Below are positions 36,173-44,488 of a DNA stretch of 64,000 nt, piece after piece. The DNA is taken from positions 1-64,000 of the forward strand of contig NZ_QNRJ01000010.1 in NCBI RefSeq assembly GCF_003315075.1. The letters are read 5' to 3'. The position numbers were made by a program, and so were the translations under genes. Every line of letters begins with the position of its first letter. Position 1 is the stretch's first letter. This DNA comes from Rossellomorea aquimaris (GTDB lineage: Bacteria > Bacillota > Bacilli > Bacillales > Bacillaceae_B). A model generated the notes under the pieces. That model saw only the letters and a list, made by a program, of their open reading frames with translations, was not told the origin of the DNA and made no database searches.

Positions 36173-36191
36173 AGGATATGAGGTGTCAATT

Positions 36192-38126
36192 ATGAGTGCG
36201 ATTGCTGGGATATATCATCAAAACCATGAACCCGTATCTAGGGAGCATATACACGCAATGATGGGTTCATTGGAACAGTTCCCAGCAGATGACGTGAGAG
36301 TTTACAAGAAAGATCATATCTTTCTGGGCTGTCACGCTCAGTGGATCACTCCTGAATCCATCGGTGAAGTTCTCCCTTTCTATGACAATGAAAGAAAATT
36401 AGCGATAACCGCTGATGCCATTATAGATAACAGAAAAGACTTGTTTAATACCTTAGGAGTTAGGCAGTCTTTTAGAAAAGAAATGTCAGACAGTGAATTG
36501 ATCCTTCTCGCATATGAAAAATGGGAAGAGGATTGTCCAAAGTACTTGGTGGGTGATTTTGCATTTGTTGTTTGGGATGAAAGGAAAAGAAAATTATTTG
36601 CTGCAAGAGATTTTTCAGGAGCTAGAACTCTTTATTACTATTTCGACCAGCAATGTTTTGCTTTTTGTACAGTAATGGCTCCGTTACTATCTCTTCCATT
36701 TATTAAGAGAGATATGGATGAGGAATGGCTGGCAGAATTTCTTTTTATACAGGATATGATTGATGTAGTGGACGTCTCCAAAACCATCCATAAAAACATT
36801 AAGCAAATCCCCCCTGCATATAGCCTTACAATTGAGGGGGGAAGAGTAAATTTAGAAAGGTATTGTAGAGTAGTTGGTAAAGGAAAATTAAAATTGAAGG
36901 ATACCAGTGAATACGTAGAAGCGTTCAAAGAAGTATTTCAAGAGTCAATCAATTCGAAATTACGCACGTTTCGTAAAGTGGGTTCACACTTAAGTGGCGG
37001 TATAGATTCAGGTTCAGTTGCTAGCTTCGCAGCAGCTTCATTAAAGAATGAAAATAAAAAATTATATACATATAGCTATGTACCAGAGGATAACTTTGTT
37101 GATTGGACACCAAAATACAGGGTGGCAAATGAGACCCCTCAAATTAGCGAAACGATTAATCACATAGGTAATGTAGAGAGTGAATTTTTAAGCTTCAAAG
37201 GGAGAAATTCTTTAAAAGAAATTGATGATTGGCTTGATGTAATGGAAATGCCTTATAAATTCTTTGAGAACTCATTCTGGGTAAAAGGCATTTTAGAAGA
37301 AGGGCAAGAACAGGGTATTGGGGTAATGTTGAATGGAGCTAGAGGGAATTTAGGTGTGTCATGGGGGCCAGCTTTGGATTATTATGCAATTCTACTTAAA
37401 AAGTTTAAATGGGTTCACCTTAACAGAGAGGTCAACCAATATAGTACAAACGTGGGTGTTTTGGATAAGAAGAGGATATACTCCTTAATTAGTAAAAAGG
37501 CTTTTCCAATCATGAAAAAGGTCCTGGATTCCAGTCAACCCTACAATTTTCCAGATGTAATTAATAATGATTTTGTAACACGTCATAAAGTAAAAGAGAA
37601 GCTAGATAGTCTTGGGTATGAATTAAATAGTACAAAGAATATATATGAGTTAAGAAAAGAGCACTTTGAACAAAATTATGTATGGAATACCACCGGTACT
37701 TCAAATTCAAAGTTGTCTCTAAGGTATTCCATTTGGAATCGTGATCCAACGAATGACATGAGGGTCATTAAATACTGTCTTTCTGTTCCAGAGGAGCAGT
37801 ACGTTCAAAATGGAATGGATCGTTCTCTTATAAGGAATGCAACAGAGGGGTTTTTACCTGATCAAGTAAGATTGAATCAGCAAAAAAGAGGTATACAAGG
37901 GGCAGATTGGCTTTACCGGCTGATTCCGGATTGGGGGAGATTTAATAATGATATGGATAGTTTGGTTAAAGACCCTTTAATGTATGAATATTTTAATGTT
38001 GAAAAAATTAAATCAATATTATCTAAGTATCGTAGTGAACCTTTACCAGAACAAGCATTTAATCCTGAATTAAGAATTTTAATGAGAAGCTTAATTGTAT
38101 ACCGATTTATAAAAAAACAATTTTAA
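36192..38126 (+). CDS. Lasso peptide macrolactam synthetase (asparagine synthetase-like C protein)
   Basis: ATP-dependent enzyme that activates an Asp or Glu side chain of the core peptide and closes the macrolactam ring. The 644-residue protein has an N-terminal glutamine-amidotransferase-like domain (about 1-200) starting MSAIAGIYHQ: the catalytic Cys of true asparagine synthetases is Ser here, so it should not use glutamine, as expected for lasso cyclases. The synthetase domain has the PP-loop SGGIDSGSV near residue 269. Start 36192 is preceded by TGAGGTG; the longer frame from 36144 would run through the promoter. The precursor gene follows 13 bp downstream. Confidence 0.93.
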   Translation: MSAIAGIYHQNHEPVSREHIHAMMGSLEQFPADDVRVYKKDHIFLGCHAQWITPESIGEVLPFYDNERKLAITADAIIDNRKDLFNTLGVRQSFRKEMSDSELILLAYEKWEEDCPKYLVGDFAFVVWDERKRKLFAARDFSGARTLYYYFDQQCFAFCTVMAPLLSLPFIKRDMDEEWLAEFLFIQDMIDVVDVSKTIHKNIKQIPPAYSLTIEGGRVNLERYCRVVGKGKLKLKDTSEYVEAFKEVFQESINSKLRTFRKVGSHLSGGIDSGSVASFAAASLKNENKKLYTYSYVPEDNFVDWTPKYRVANETPQISETINHIGNVESEFLSFKGRNSLKEIDDWLDVMEMPYKFFENSFWVKGILEEGQEQGIGVMLNGARGNLGVSWGPALDYYAILLKKFKWVHLNREVNQYSTNVGVLDKKRIYSLISKKAFPIMKKVLDSSQPYNFPDVINNDFVTRHKVKEKLDSLGYELNSTKNIYELRKEHFEQNYVWNTTGTSNSKLSLRYSIWNRDPTNDMRVIKYCLSVPEEQYVQNGMDRSLIRNATEGFLPDQVRLNQQKRGIQGADWLYRLIPDWGRFNNDMDSLVKDPLMYEYFNVEKIKSILSKYRSEPLPEQAFNPELRILMRSLIVYRFIKKQF

Positions 38127-38139
38127 AGGAGGTGATAAT

Positions 38140-38271
38140 ATGAAAAAGAATTGGGAAGAGCCGAAATTAGAAGTGCTAAATATTAACATGACAATGCAAG
38201 GACCTGGGATTAGAGATGTAGATTTTACTTATAAAGATGAAGATGAAATTGGTTTTCTTCATAAGAGTTAA
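38140..38271 (+). CDS. Lasso peptide precursor (paeninodin family)
   Basis: A 43-residue peptide with the ribosome binding site AAAGGAGGTGATA, near-perfect. The leader has W5-x2-P8-x-L10, a variant of the Y-x2-P-x-L motif bound by B1 proteins, and Thr18 at the conserved -2 position. The predicted core starts at Gln20: QGPGIRDVD, placing Asp at ring position 9, so a Gln1-Asp9 macrolactam is expected, followed by a 15-residue tail ending in Ser43. GPG and the acidic DED run resemble paeninodin. The C-terminal Ser suits phosphorylation by the kinase next to it. Gln at position 1 is unusual. Confidence 0.92.
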   Translation: MKKNWEEPKLEVLNINMTMQGPGIRDVDFTYKDEDEIGFLHKS

Positions 38272-38303
38272 TTACTAAGCTAGTTAATATTGATGAGCTT
38301 GTT

Positions 38304-38341
38304 GCCCTTATCCATTTAGATTAAGTGAATAAGGGCTTTAT
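38304..38341 (+). terminator. Attenuator-like hairpin after the lasso precursor
   Basis: GCCCTTAT (38304-38311) pairs with ATAAGGGC (38329-38336), then TTTATATT. The T-run is weak, which fits partial termination that leaves more precursor than enzyme message. Confidence 0.65.
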
Positions 38342-38376
38342 ATTACCCTTACAATTGAACTGAGGTGAGACAGCAA

Positions 38377-39300
38377 GTGAAACAGTTAAAATATAATGCT
38401 TTTGGACTAAATGTAGTGAGTGATATCCCGTTCCCTGAACTCGCTAAAATTAAATTTTCAAATCAATGCGATGTTCTTATCCAGAAAAGTAACATAACAA
38501 ATATACCGACAAAATTAAATTCGATGCAGAGTAATAGTATTATTGAAAAAAATAATATTAGTTTTAACATACCAGGAGTAGCGGAATTTTGTATACAGAA
38601 TGGCACAAGAATTACATATTCACCAATAAAAAATGTTGATGAAAATCAACTTCGACTTTATATTCTTGGAACCTGTATGGGTGCTTTATTAATTCAAAGA
38701 AAGACTCTTCCCCTGCATGGAAGTGTAATAGCCATGAATGGTAATGCTTACGCCATCATTGGGGACTCTGGTGCGGGGAAATCTACACTAGCTTCATCTT
38801 TAATAAATAGAGGATATCAAATTCTCACAGATGATGTAATTGCTTTATCAATAGACTCAAATGGAGCTCCTTACGTTTATCCAGCCTATCCACAACAAAA
38901 ACTTTGGGACCAGAGTTTGAAAGCATTTGGGGTGGATTTCACTAATCTCCTTCCTCTTTTTGAACGAGAAGCAAAGTTTGCAGTACCAGTTAATAGCCAT
39001 TTTCTGAATACTCCATTGCCCCTAGCAGGTGTATTCGAGTTGGTTAAAAGTGATGGGGAAGAAGTGAAAATTCATTCGCTTGAAAACTTAGAACGTTTAC
39101 AAATTTTGTATTATCATACTTACCGGAATTTCATTGTTAAAAGATTAGGGCTGATGGAATGGCATTTAAATTACACAGCAAGATTCGCTAAAGACATACA
39201 AATGTACAGATTAATCAGACCTACATCAAGATTCACAGCAAATGAATTAGCTACATTGATTGAAGAAACAGTGCTTAAGGAGGAGCTTGTTCATGATTAA
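38377..39300 (+). CDS. HPr kinase-like lasso peptide kinase
   Basis: A 307-residue protein related to the C-terminal kinase domain of HPr kinase. The P-loop GDSGAGKST is near residue 131, the LPLHGSVI histidine region just before it and ILTDDVIAL near 155. In paeninodin-type clusters such kinases phosphorylate the C-terminal Ser of the precursor, and the precursor here ends in Ser. Start GTG 38377 is 8 nt after TGAGGTGA. It overlaps the next gene by 8 nt. Confidence 0.9.
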   Translation: MKQLKYNAFGLNVVSDIPFPELAKIKFSNQCDVLIQKSNITNIPTKLNSMQSNSIIEKNNISFNIPGVAEFCIQNGTRITYSPIKNVDENQLRLYILGTCMGALLIQRKTLPLHGSVIAMNGNAYAIIGDSGAGKSTLASSLINRGYQILTDDVIALSIDSNGAPYVYPAYPQQKLWDQSLKAFGVDFTNLLPLFEREAKFAVPVNSHFLNTPLPLAGVFELVKSDGEEVKIHSLENLERLQILYYHTYRNFIVKRLGLMEWHLNYTARFAKDIQMYRLIRPTSRFTANELATLIEETVLKEELVHD

Positions 39301-39586
39301 TAGTCAGACGATTTCTGTAGAAAGTATCGTTGGTCAAGTAGAAGGAAATATCGTAAGCGATATGGGTGGAGAGAAGGTTATGCTTAGTATTTCCAATGGG
39401 AAGTATTATAACTTAGGTGAGATAGGTGGCGTCATTTGGGATGCTATTCAGCAGCCGTTATCATTCAGTGAACTAATTGATAACCTTCTAAATGAATACC
39501 AGGTAGATAGAGAGACCTGCGAGCAACAAGTATTAACGTTTTTGGAAATGTTACTTGAAGAAGAGATCATCTTGATTCGTTCATAA
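39293..39586 (+). CDS. Lasso B1 protein (PqqD-like RiPP recognition element)
   Basis: A 97-residue PqqD-fold protein. It binds the precursor leader and hands it to the leader peptidase. Features are GEKVMLSISNGKYYNLGEIGGVIWDAI (wing and helix of PqqD) and the C-terminal helix QQVLTFLEMLLEEEIILI. ATG 39293 lies inside the end of the kinase gene after AAGGAGGAG. Confidence 0.92.
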   Translation: MINSQTISVESIVGQVEGNIVSDMGGEKVMLSISNGKYYNLGEIGGVIWDAIQQPLSFSELIDNLLNEYQVDRETCEQQVLTFLEMLLEEEIILIRS

Positions 39587-39612
39587 AATGTCAAATTACA
39601 TTAGGTGAGTAT

Positions 39613-40098
39613 ATGAGACGTATTAGACTGTTTTTATCAATGGATTTAACTACGAAACTCCTCCTAGGTGAAGCTTTTATTGAATTGGGGGTGGCAAGGG
39701 TGATGAAGTTGGTCCCTTTTTCAAAGCTTTCCCCCCATCTTGGATGCCATATGGAAGAAACATCTTTTATTAATGGAGTGAATGATCAAAAAGCATTAAA
39801 GAATATCTCGAATGCTGTAAACATTGTGAGCCGGTATACTTTTTGGGAAAGTCAGTGTTTAGTAAAGGCAATCGCAGCGATGAGAATGCTTAAGAGAAGA
39901 AAAATAGGAAGTACTCTTTATTTGGGCACGGGCAGAGATGAGAAGGGTTTACTTATTGCCCATGCATGGTTAAGAAGCGGTTCCTTCTATTTGACTGGAG
40001 CTGAGGGCATGGAGAATTTTACGGTGGTTGGCAAGTTTGCAAAACACTGCAAATTAACAAATGAAGGTGAATCTATTGATAAAAGATACCAGTCTTAA
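39613..40098 (+). CDS. Lasso B2 protein (transglutaminase-like leader peptidase)
   Basis: A 161-residue cysteine protease that removes the leader after Thr-x. Catalytic Cys82 lies in WESQCLVKAIAA and His117 in IAHAWLR, the standard B2 spacing; the acidic third residue is less obvious. AGGTGAG precedes the ATG. The 3' end overlaps the nucleotidyltransferase gene by 23 nt. Confidence 0.92.
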   Translation: MRRIRLFLSMDLTTKLLLGEAFIELGVARVMKLVPFSKLSPHLGCHMEETSFINGVNDQKALKNISNAVNIVSRYTFWESQCLVKAIAAMRMLKRRKIGSTLYLGTGRDEKGLLIAHAWLRSGSFYLTGAEGMENFTVVGKFAKHCKLTNEGESIDKRYQS

Positions 40099-41248
40099 TT
40101 TCAACAACATACCAAATGAATTAATAACATTACTCGAGATTATTGAGATGGATAAGGGTACAGAATCTTTCAGTTTCCCGCAAGCATTTAATTGGGAACG
40201 GTTTGTGGAACTAGCTAAACACCACCGGCTTTACCCTCAATTATTTTCTAAGATAAAAGAGCTGAATATATCTATTCCGACTGCCGTTAATAAAAGCTTA
40301 CTCCGACTATATCAACGTAATACTTTTCACATGCTTCATTTAACTGGAGAAATGAATAGAGTCAGTCAATTGTTCTATCACAATCAAGTGAAGACGATTT
40401 TTTTAAAAGGGCCAATTCTAGGAAAAGAACTTTATGGAGATATCTCGATTAGAACCTCCGGAGATATAGATGTCCTGGTTCCTCTGGAGAGTATCGAGAC
40501 TGTTGACCGTCTTCTGTATGAAGAGGGTTACGTGAAAGATGACTATTTCTCAACGATTTTAGATGATTGGAAATGGAGGCATCATCATGTTACCTATTTT
40601 CATCCCATAAAACAAATAAAACTGGAGATTCATTGGAGATTAAGCCCCGGTCCTGGAGTAGAACCGAGCTTTATGGATCTGTGGAACCGAAAAAGGCATA
40701 GCACTATCTCAAATGTGCCTATTTATATGTTGGGAAAAGAAGATTTATTTATGTTTCTTATTTCACACGGGGCAAGGCATGGATGGTCCAGGCTTCGGTG
40801 GCTGGCTGATATTCATCAACTAGTTCTACAAGGTCAAAATTGGAAGTGTTTATATTCTATTCTGGAAAAATATGAAATGGTTCATCTGACGGGACAGGCG
40901 CTTCTTCTCAGCTCAAACCTGTTTAATACTCCACTTAATCAAGAGATGGAGGGCTGTGCCAGGAAACAAGAAGCAGTGAGGTTGGCCAAAAGAACGATTT
41001 TTTACTTCGAGCGGTTGGTGAATCTGCATACTGAGCCCCTACCATTAGAAGTATCCAGCTATCACAAGAGTTATTTATTCTCTCTGAAGTCGCTAAAACA
41101 AAAGGTCATATTTATTTTAAGCTTCTTACATCCATATCCTGAAGATGCTGAAACCTTGCCATTACCCAAATCGCTTCACTATTTGTATTTTCCACTGAGA
41201 CCGGCCTTATGGTTCTGGAGGAAAGCGAAGAAGCAAGCAGTTTTATAG
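40076..41248 (+). CDS. Nucleotidyltransferase-like tailoring protein of the lasso cluster
   Basis: A 390-residue protein of the nucleotidyltransferase family found in paeninodin-type clusters. The NTase core FLKGPILGKELYGDISIRTSGDIDVLV near residue 105-130 has the metal-binding D-x-D, and EIHWRLS follows near 190. I recall that the homologue in the pseudomycoidin cluster adds hexose to the phosphorylated C-terminal Ser; that role is inferred here. Start may be TTG 40076, well placed after AAGGTGA, rather than ATG 40061. A paralogue is at 46772. Confidence 0.85.
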   Translation: MIKDTSLNFNNIPNELITLLEIIEMDKGTESFSFPQAFNWERFVELAKHHRLYPQLFSKIKELNISIPTAVNKSLLRLYQRNTFHMLHLTGEMNRVSQLFYHNQVKTIFLKGPILGKELYGDISIRTSGDIDVLVPLESIETVDRLLYEEGYVKDDYFSTILDDWKWRHHHVTYFHPIKQIKLEIHWRLSPGPGVEPSFMDLWNRKRHSTISNVPIYMLGKEDLFMFLISHGARHGWSRLRWLADIHQLVLQGQNWKCLYSILEKYEMVHLTGQALLLSSNLFNTPLNQEMEGCARKQEAVRLAKRTIFYFERLVNLHTEPLPLEVSSYHKSYLFSLKSLKQKVIFILSFLHPYPEDAETLPLPKSLHYLYFPLRPALWFWRKAKKQAVL

Positions 41249-41259
41249 GAGTGAAACCA

Positions 41260-43050
41260 ATGAAAGCTCTTTTGTATTTTACAAAGCAATTATTTTCTTT
41301 TTCCAGGTATGTTTTGATTTTAAATTTAATTGGCATGGTTTTTGTCAGTTTACTAGAAGGGATTGGAATATTATTACTTATACCAATGCTGAGTATTAGT
41401 GGGATTCTTCAGGTTGATACAGCAGACATACCTTTTTTACATTACTTATTTTTTTTGGAATCCATTTCTCCTATCGCAGGATTAAGTGTAATCCTTGGAA
41501 CATACATTTTATTAGTAGCCGGGCAGGCATTATTTCAGAGAAGGATCGCCAGAAAAAATATGATGATTCAAGTAGATTTTATCAATCATTTACGTATGGA
41601 GACGTATAAAGGTTTATTGCAGGCAAACTGGGGATTTTTCATGAAGAAGAGAAAGTCTGACTTGGTGAATTCTTTAACAACGGAGCTTGGAAGAGTTAGC
41701 GGAGGGACAAATATGTTTCTCCAACTTATAACTTCAGCTGTATTCACAATCATTCAGATTGGCGTGGCCTTTTGGCTTTCTCCTTCAATGACCTTATTCG
41801 TTCTAGCCGCAGGAATCATACTGGCATTTTTCTCACGTTCGTTCATCATGAAATCAAGAAAAATAGGAGATCAAACCACAGAAATCGCTAAAAATTACTT
41901 AGCGGGAATAACCGATCATTTTAACGGTATCAAAGATATAAAAAGCAATTCTTTGGAAGAGCCCCGTCATGAATGGCTCAGAGAATGGTGTGACACGATA
42001 AAAAAAGAACAAGAAGCAAAATTAATAGTTCGAACGAATTCTCAGCTGGTATACAAAGTGACATCTGCAATTTTGATTGCTGTTTTTCTTTTTGTTTCCG
42101 TTAGCCTGTTTAAAAGTCAGTCGCAACAGTTATTAATCATTATTTTAATTTTTTCCAGGTTGTGGCCGCGTTTTACTGGAATACAATCTAACTTAGAGCA
42201 AATTGCTTCTACAATTCCAGCGTTTCATTCCATTATTCAGCTTCAATACGAATGTAATCTTGCCCATGAACTTAGTTTGCAAGGTAGCAATACGGAAAGA
42301 AAGCCTTTAAGATTTAACCATAGAATTGATTGTAAGAATGTGTCTTTTAAATATGAAAATACTTATTCTTTAAAAGATATCAACATTTCCATACCATCCA
42401 ATCAAATGACCGCAATAGTAGGCCCATCCGGAGCAGGTAAAAGCACATTAATTGATATTTTGATGGGACTAAACCGCCCAGAAAAAGGAGAAGTCCTGAT
42501 AGACGGGATACCACTTACAGCCAAAAACCTCCTGTCACTAAGAAAATCAATCAGCTATGTTCCACAAGATCCATTCCTATTCAATGCAAGCATACGGGAA
42601 AACCTCATGATGATTGAACCAACCGCAAGTGACCAGGATATTTGGGAATCCCTCGAATTTTCATCAGCCGCAGAATTCGTAAAAAACTTACCAGAAGGAC
42701 TAGATACACTGATAGGCGATCGAGGAATCCGTATATCCGGGGGCGAAAGGCAAAGAATAGTACTTGCCAGGGCGATATTAAGGAAACCGTCCATTCTCGT
42801 TTTAGACGAGGCGACTAGTGCACTGGACAGTGAAAACGAATCAAAAATCCAAAAGGCAATCGAACAGTTAAAAGGCAAAATGACGATCATTGTTATTGCC
42901 CACCGTCTATCAACAATCAGGAAAGCAGATCAAGTGATTGTATTGGATAAAGGGCGGGTCGTTCAATCCGGGCCGTTTACTCAACTGGCTAAGGAAAAAA
43001 AGAGTATGTTCAGAAACCTCCTTGAGAAACAAACAGGAACTTCTTTATAA
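41260..43050 (+). CDS. Lasso peptide ABC exporter (D protein)
   Basis: A 596-residue ABC half-transporter with six membrane helices in the first 320 residues and a nucleotide-binding domain with GPSGAGKST near 390, ISGGERQR near 495 and VLDEATSALDS near 515. It probably exports the mature lasso peptide and gives self-immunity. ATG 41260 follows ATAGGAGTG; the longer frame from 41209 overlaps the preceding gene. Confidence 0.92.
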   Translation: MKALLYFTKQLFSFSRYVLILNLIGMVFVSLLEGIGILLLIPMLSISGILQVDTADIPFLHYLFFLESISPIAGLSVILGTYILLVAGQALFQRRIARKNMMIQVDFINHLRMETYKGLLQANWGFFMKKRKSDLVNSLTTELGRVSGGTNMFLQLITSAVFTIIQIGVAFWLSPSMTLFVLAAGIILAFFSRSFIMKSRKIGDQTTEIAKNYLAGITDHFNGIKDIKSNSLEEPRHEWLREWCDTIKKEQEAKLIVRTNSQLVYKVTSAILIAVFLFVSVSLFKSQSQQLLIIILIFSRLWPRFTGIQSNLEQIASTIPAFHSIIQLQYECNLAHELSLQGSNTERKPLRFNHRIDCKNVSFKYENTYSLKDINISIPSNQMTAIVGPSGAGKSTLIDILMGLNRPEKGEVLIDGIPLTAKNLLSLRKSISYVPQDPFLFNASIRENLMMIEPTASDQDIWESLEFSSAAEFVKNLPEGLDTLIGDRGIRISGGERQRIVLARAILRKPSILVLDEATSALDSENESKIQKAIEQLKGKMTIIVIAHRLSTIRKADQVIVLDKGRVVQSGPFTQLAKEKKSMFRNLLEKQTGTSL

Positions 43051-43059
43051 ACATAAAAT

Positions 43060-43067
43060 TTGTCGAA
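43060..43067 (+). promoter_or_regulatory. Possible Spo0A box
   Basis: TTGTCGAA matches the 0A-box consensus TTGTCRAA exactly, 142 bp upstream of the second precursor gene and 6 bp before a SinR-like palindrome. A single 8-mer match can arise by chance. Confidence 0.35.
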
Positions 43068-43072
43068 ATGTT

Positions 43073-43088
43073 GTTCTTCAAAAAGAAC
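43073..43088. promoter_or_regulatory. SinR-like palindrome upstream of the second peptide cluster
   Basis: GTTCTTCAAAAAGAAC: perfect arms GTTCTT / AAGAAC around CAAA. It lies 121 bp before the second precursor gene. It could instead be a short terminator-like stem for the exporter gene, but it lacks a T-run. Confidence 0.55.
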
Positions 43089-43174
43089 AGCGAATGTATT
43101 AAAATATTTAATAAGAGAGATATTGATCATGACTTTGTGATTTAATAAAAGATAATTATTTTTTTGAACTAGTT

Positions 43175-43194
43175 GTTCGTTATATAAAACGAAA
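43175..43194. promoter_or_regulatory. SinR-like inverted repeat near the second precursor start
   Basis: GTTCGTTATATAAAACGAAA: arms TTCGTT / AACGAA, with GTTCGTT one base from GTTCTTT. It includes a TATATAA that could be a -10 element and ends just before the ribosome binding site AAAGGTGG. Confidence 0.5.
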
Positions 43195-43208
43195 GGTGGA
43201 ATAATATC

Positions 43209-43385
43209 ATGAAAAAATTGACCTACAAAGCACCAGAAGTATTAAATCATAAACCTATTACTTTTGAAACCTCACAAAGCTGGAATAAAGGGCGTGGCCC
43301 TGTCTCAGGAGATGATGGAAACAGTAATGGAGGTAATTATCCTCATGATCCATATAAGCCTAAGAAGCCTCATAAGAATAAATAG
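43209..43385 (+). CDS. Precursor peptide of a second, lasso-related RiPP cluster
   Basis: A 58-residue peptide with ribosome binding site AAAGGTGG 9 nt before ATG. The leader has Y6-x2-P9-x-V11, the motif recognised by PqqD-like B1 proteins. Thr21-Ser22-Gln23 resembles Thr-Met-Gln at the first precursor's cleavage site, but a core starting at Gln23 has no acidic residue at ring positions 7-9. If the core began at Gly28 (GRGPVSGDD) then Asp8 and Asp9 would be in place. The C-terminal half is hydrophilic, rich in Gly, Asn, Pro, Tyr, His and Lys, and ends in KPHKNK with no terminal Ser. The product class is open. Confidence 0.85.
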   Translation: MKKLTYKAPEVLNHKPITFETSQSWNKGRGPVSGDDGNSNGGNYPHDPYKPKKPHKNK

Positions 43386-43433
43386 TTAATTGTATCTTTA
43401 TTAGTTTTTAATTTTATTATTAAGGAGTTTATT

Positions 43434-44219
43434 ATGGAAGGCTTCCATTTAATTATTGGAGAACATCTCTTACAAATAACAGGAAAGAAAAGCGAGTTTT
43501 TTAGTGAATTCAAGAGGGACTATAAACCTTTTATCTACAGAGGTTACAAGCAGTCAGACTTATTAATAAACATAGAAAAGGGTTACGGTTCCTCATTTAT
43601 CAATCATCATGTGACGATTAACCAAAAAGCTGACAAAATCTATTATCAAAGAGCGGACTATTTAATAGAGACGAGTCATGATTTTAAAAGTGCAAACATC
43701 TATGTTCAAGACAAACTAGCACTCAAACATGCCCTAATGAATTTATATAGTGCTTTTATACTTCATCATAATTGGGGCATCTTAATCCATTCCTCCTGTG
43801 TGATCGAAAATGGAAAGGCGCATATTTTCTCCGGTAACTCAGGAGCAGGTAAATCGACTGCAGCAAAGCTGTCTTTACCGAGAGATCTCTTATCAGATGA
43901 AGCGACAATTTTGAAGGTTACTGAAGGTGCTATGGAAGTCTTCAACTCTCCTTTTCGAAGTGAATTGGAGTCTGCAGACAATCAGAAACCATGTCCTTTA
44001 AGGAGTATTCAATTATTAACCCAATCATTAACCAATAAGAGAGTACATCTGAAGAAATCTGTGGCTCTTGTTGAGTTAACAGATAAGGTTTTCTTTTGGT
44101 GTCATAAACCTGAAGAGAGCAGCAGGATTTTTCATTTATTAACGGCGTTAGTGAAAGAAGTTCCAGCTTATGAACTTCATTTTCAAAAGAACAATACATT
44201 TTGGGAGTTGATTTCCTGA
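43434..44219 (+). CDS. HPr kinase-like protein of the second peptide cluster
   Basis: A 261-residue relative of the kinase at 38377. The P-loop GNSGAGKST is near residue 138, the histidine region GILIHSSCVIENG just before and LLSDEATIL near 158, where the second Asp of the usual DD pair is Glu. The target is not obvious because the adjacent precursor lacks a C-terminal Ser. AAGGAG precedes the ATG. Stop and next start share TGATG. Confidence 0.85.
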   Translation: MEGFHLIIGEHLLQITGKKSEFFSEFKRDYKPFIYRGYKQSDLLINIEKGYGSSFINHHVTINQKADKIYYQRADYLIETSHDFKSANIYVQDKLALKHALMNLYSAFILHHNWGILIHSSCVIENGKAHIFSGNSGAGKSTAAKLSLPRDLLSDEATILKVTEGAMEVFNSPFRSELESADNQKPCPLRSIQLLTQSLTNKRVHLKKSVALVELTDKVFFWCHKPEESSRIFHLLTALVKEVPAYELHFQKNNTFWELIS

Positions 44220-44488
44220 TGACAAATTATATCCGTAAGGGTGAATACGAGGTTTTTGAACTGGATGATGAATGGATGATTTTAAATTCTGCTGATTTTA
44301 CGGTCACTGTCTTGAACGAGGTAGGGGGGTTTTGTTGGTCCTTGCTTGACTCAAAATGTTCTGTGCAAGAAATGATCCATGCTATTCAGAATCAATATGA
44401 TATAAAGGAAATGCCTATTGAAGAAGATGTAATATCGTTTTTATCGTGTTTGCTTCAATGCGGACTTGTTGAAAAACATGCAGGCTAA
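44219..44488 (+). CDS. PqqD-like RiPP recognition element, second cluster
   Basis: An 89-residue PqqD-fold protein (FELDDEWMILNSADFTVTVLNEVGGFCWSLLD, then a helical C-terminus). It presumably binds the Y-x2-P leader of the precursor at 43209. Translationally coupled to the kinase upstream and the peptidase downstream. Confidence 0.88.
   Translation: MTNYIRKGEYEVFELDDEWMILNSADFTVTVLNEVGGFCWSLLDSKCSVQEMIHAIQNQYDIKEMPIEEDVISFLSCLLQCGLVEKHAG

Noticed and set aside
36144-36191. N-terminal extension of the lasso cyclase
   Set aside because: Would be encoded by the promoter and operator sequence; MSAIAGI at 36192 is the family start and has a ribosome binding site.
43073-43088. Terminator of the lasso exporter gene
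   Set aside because: Short stem of 6 bp without a T-run; better explained as an operator-like palindrome, though not proven.
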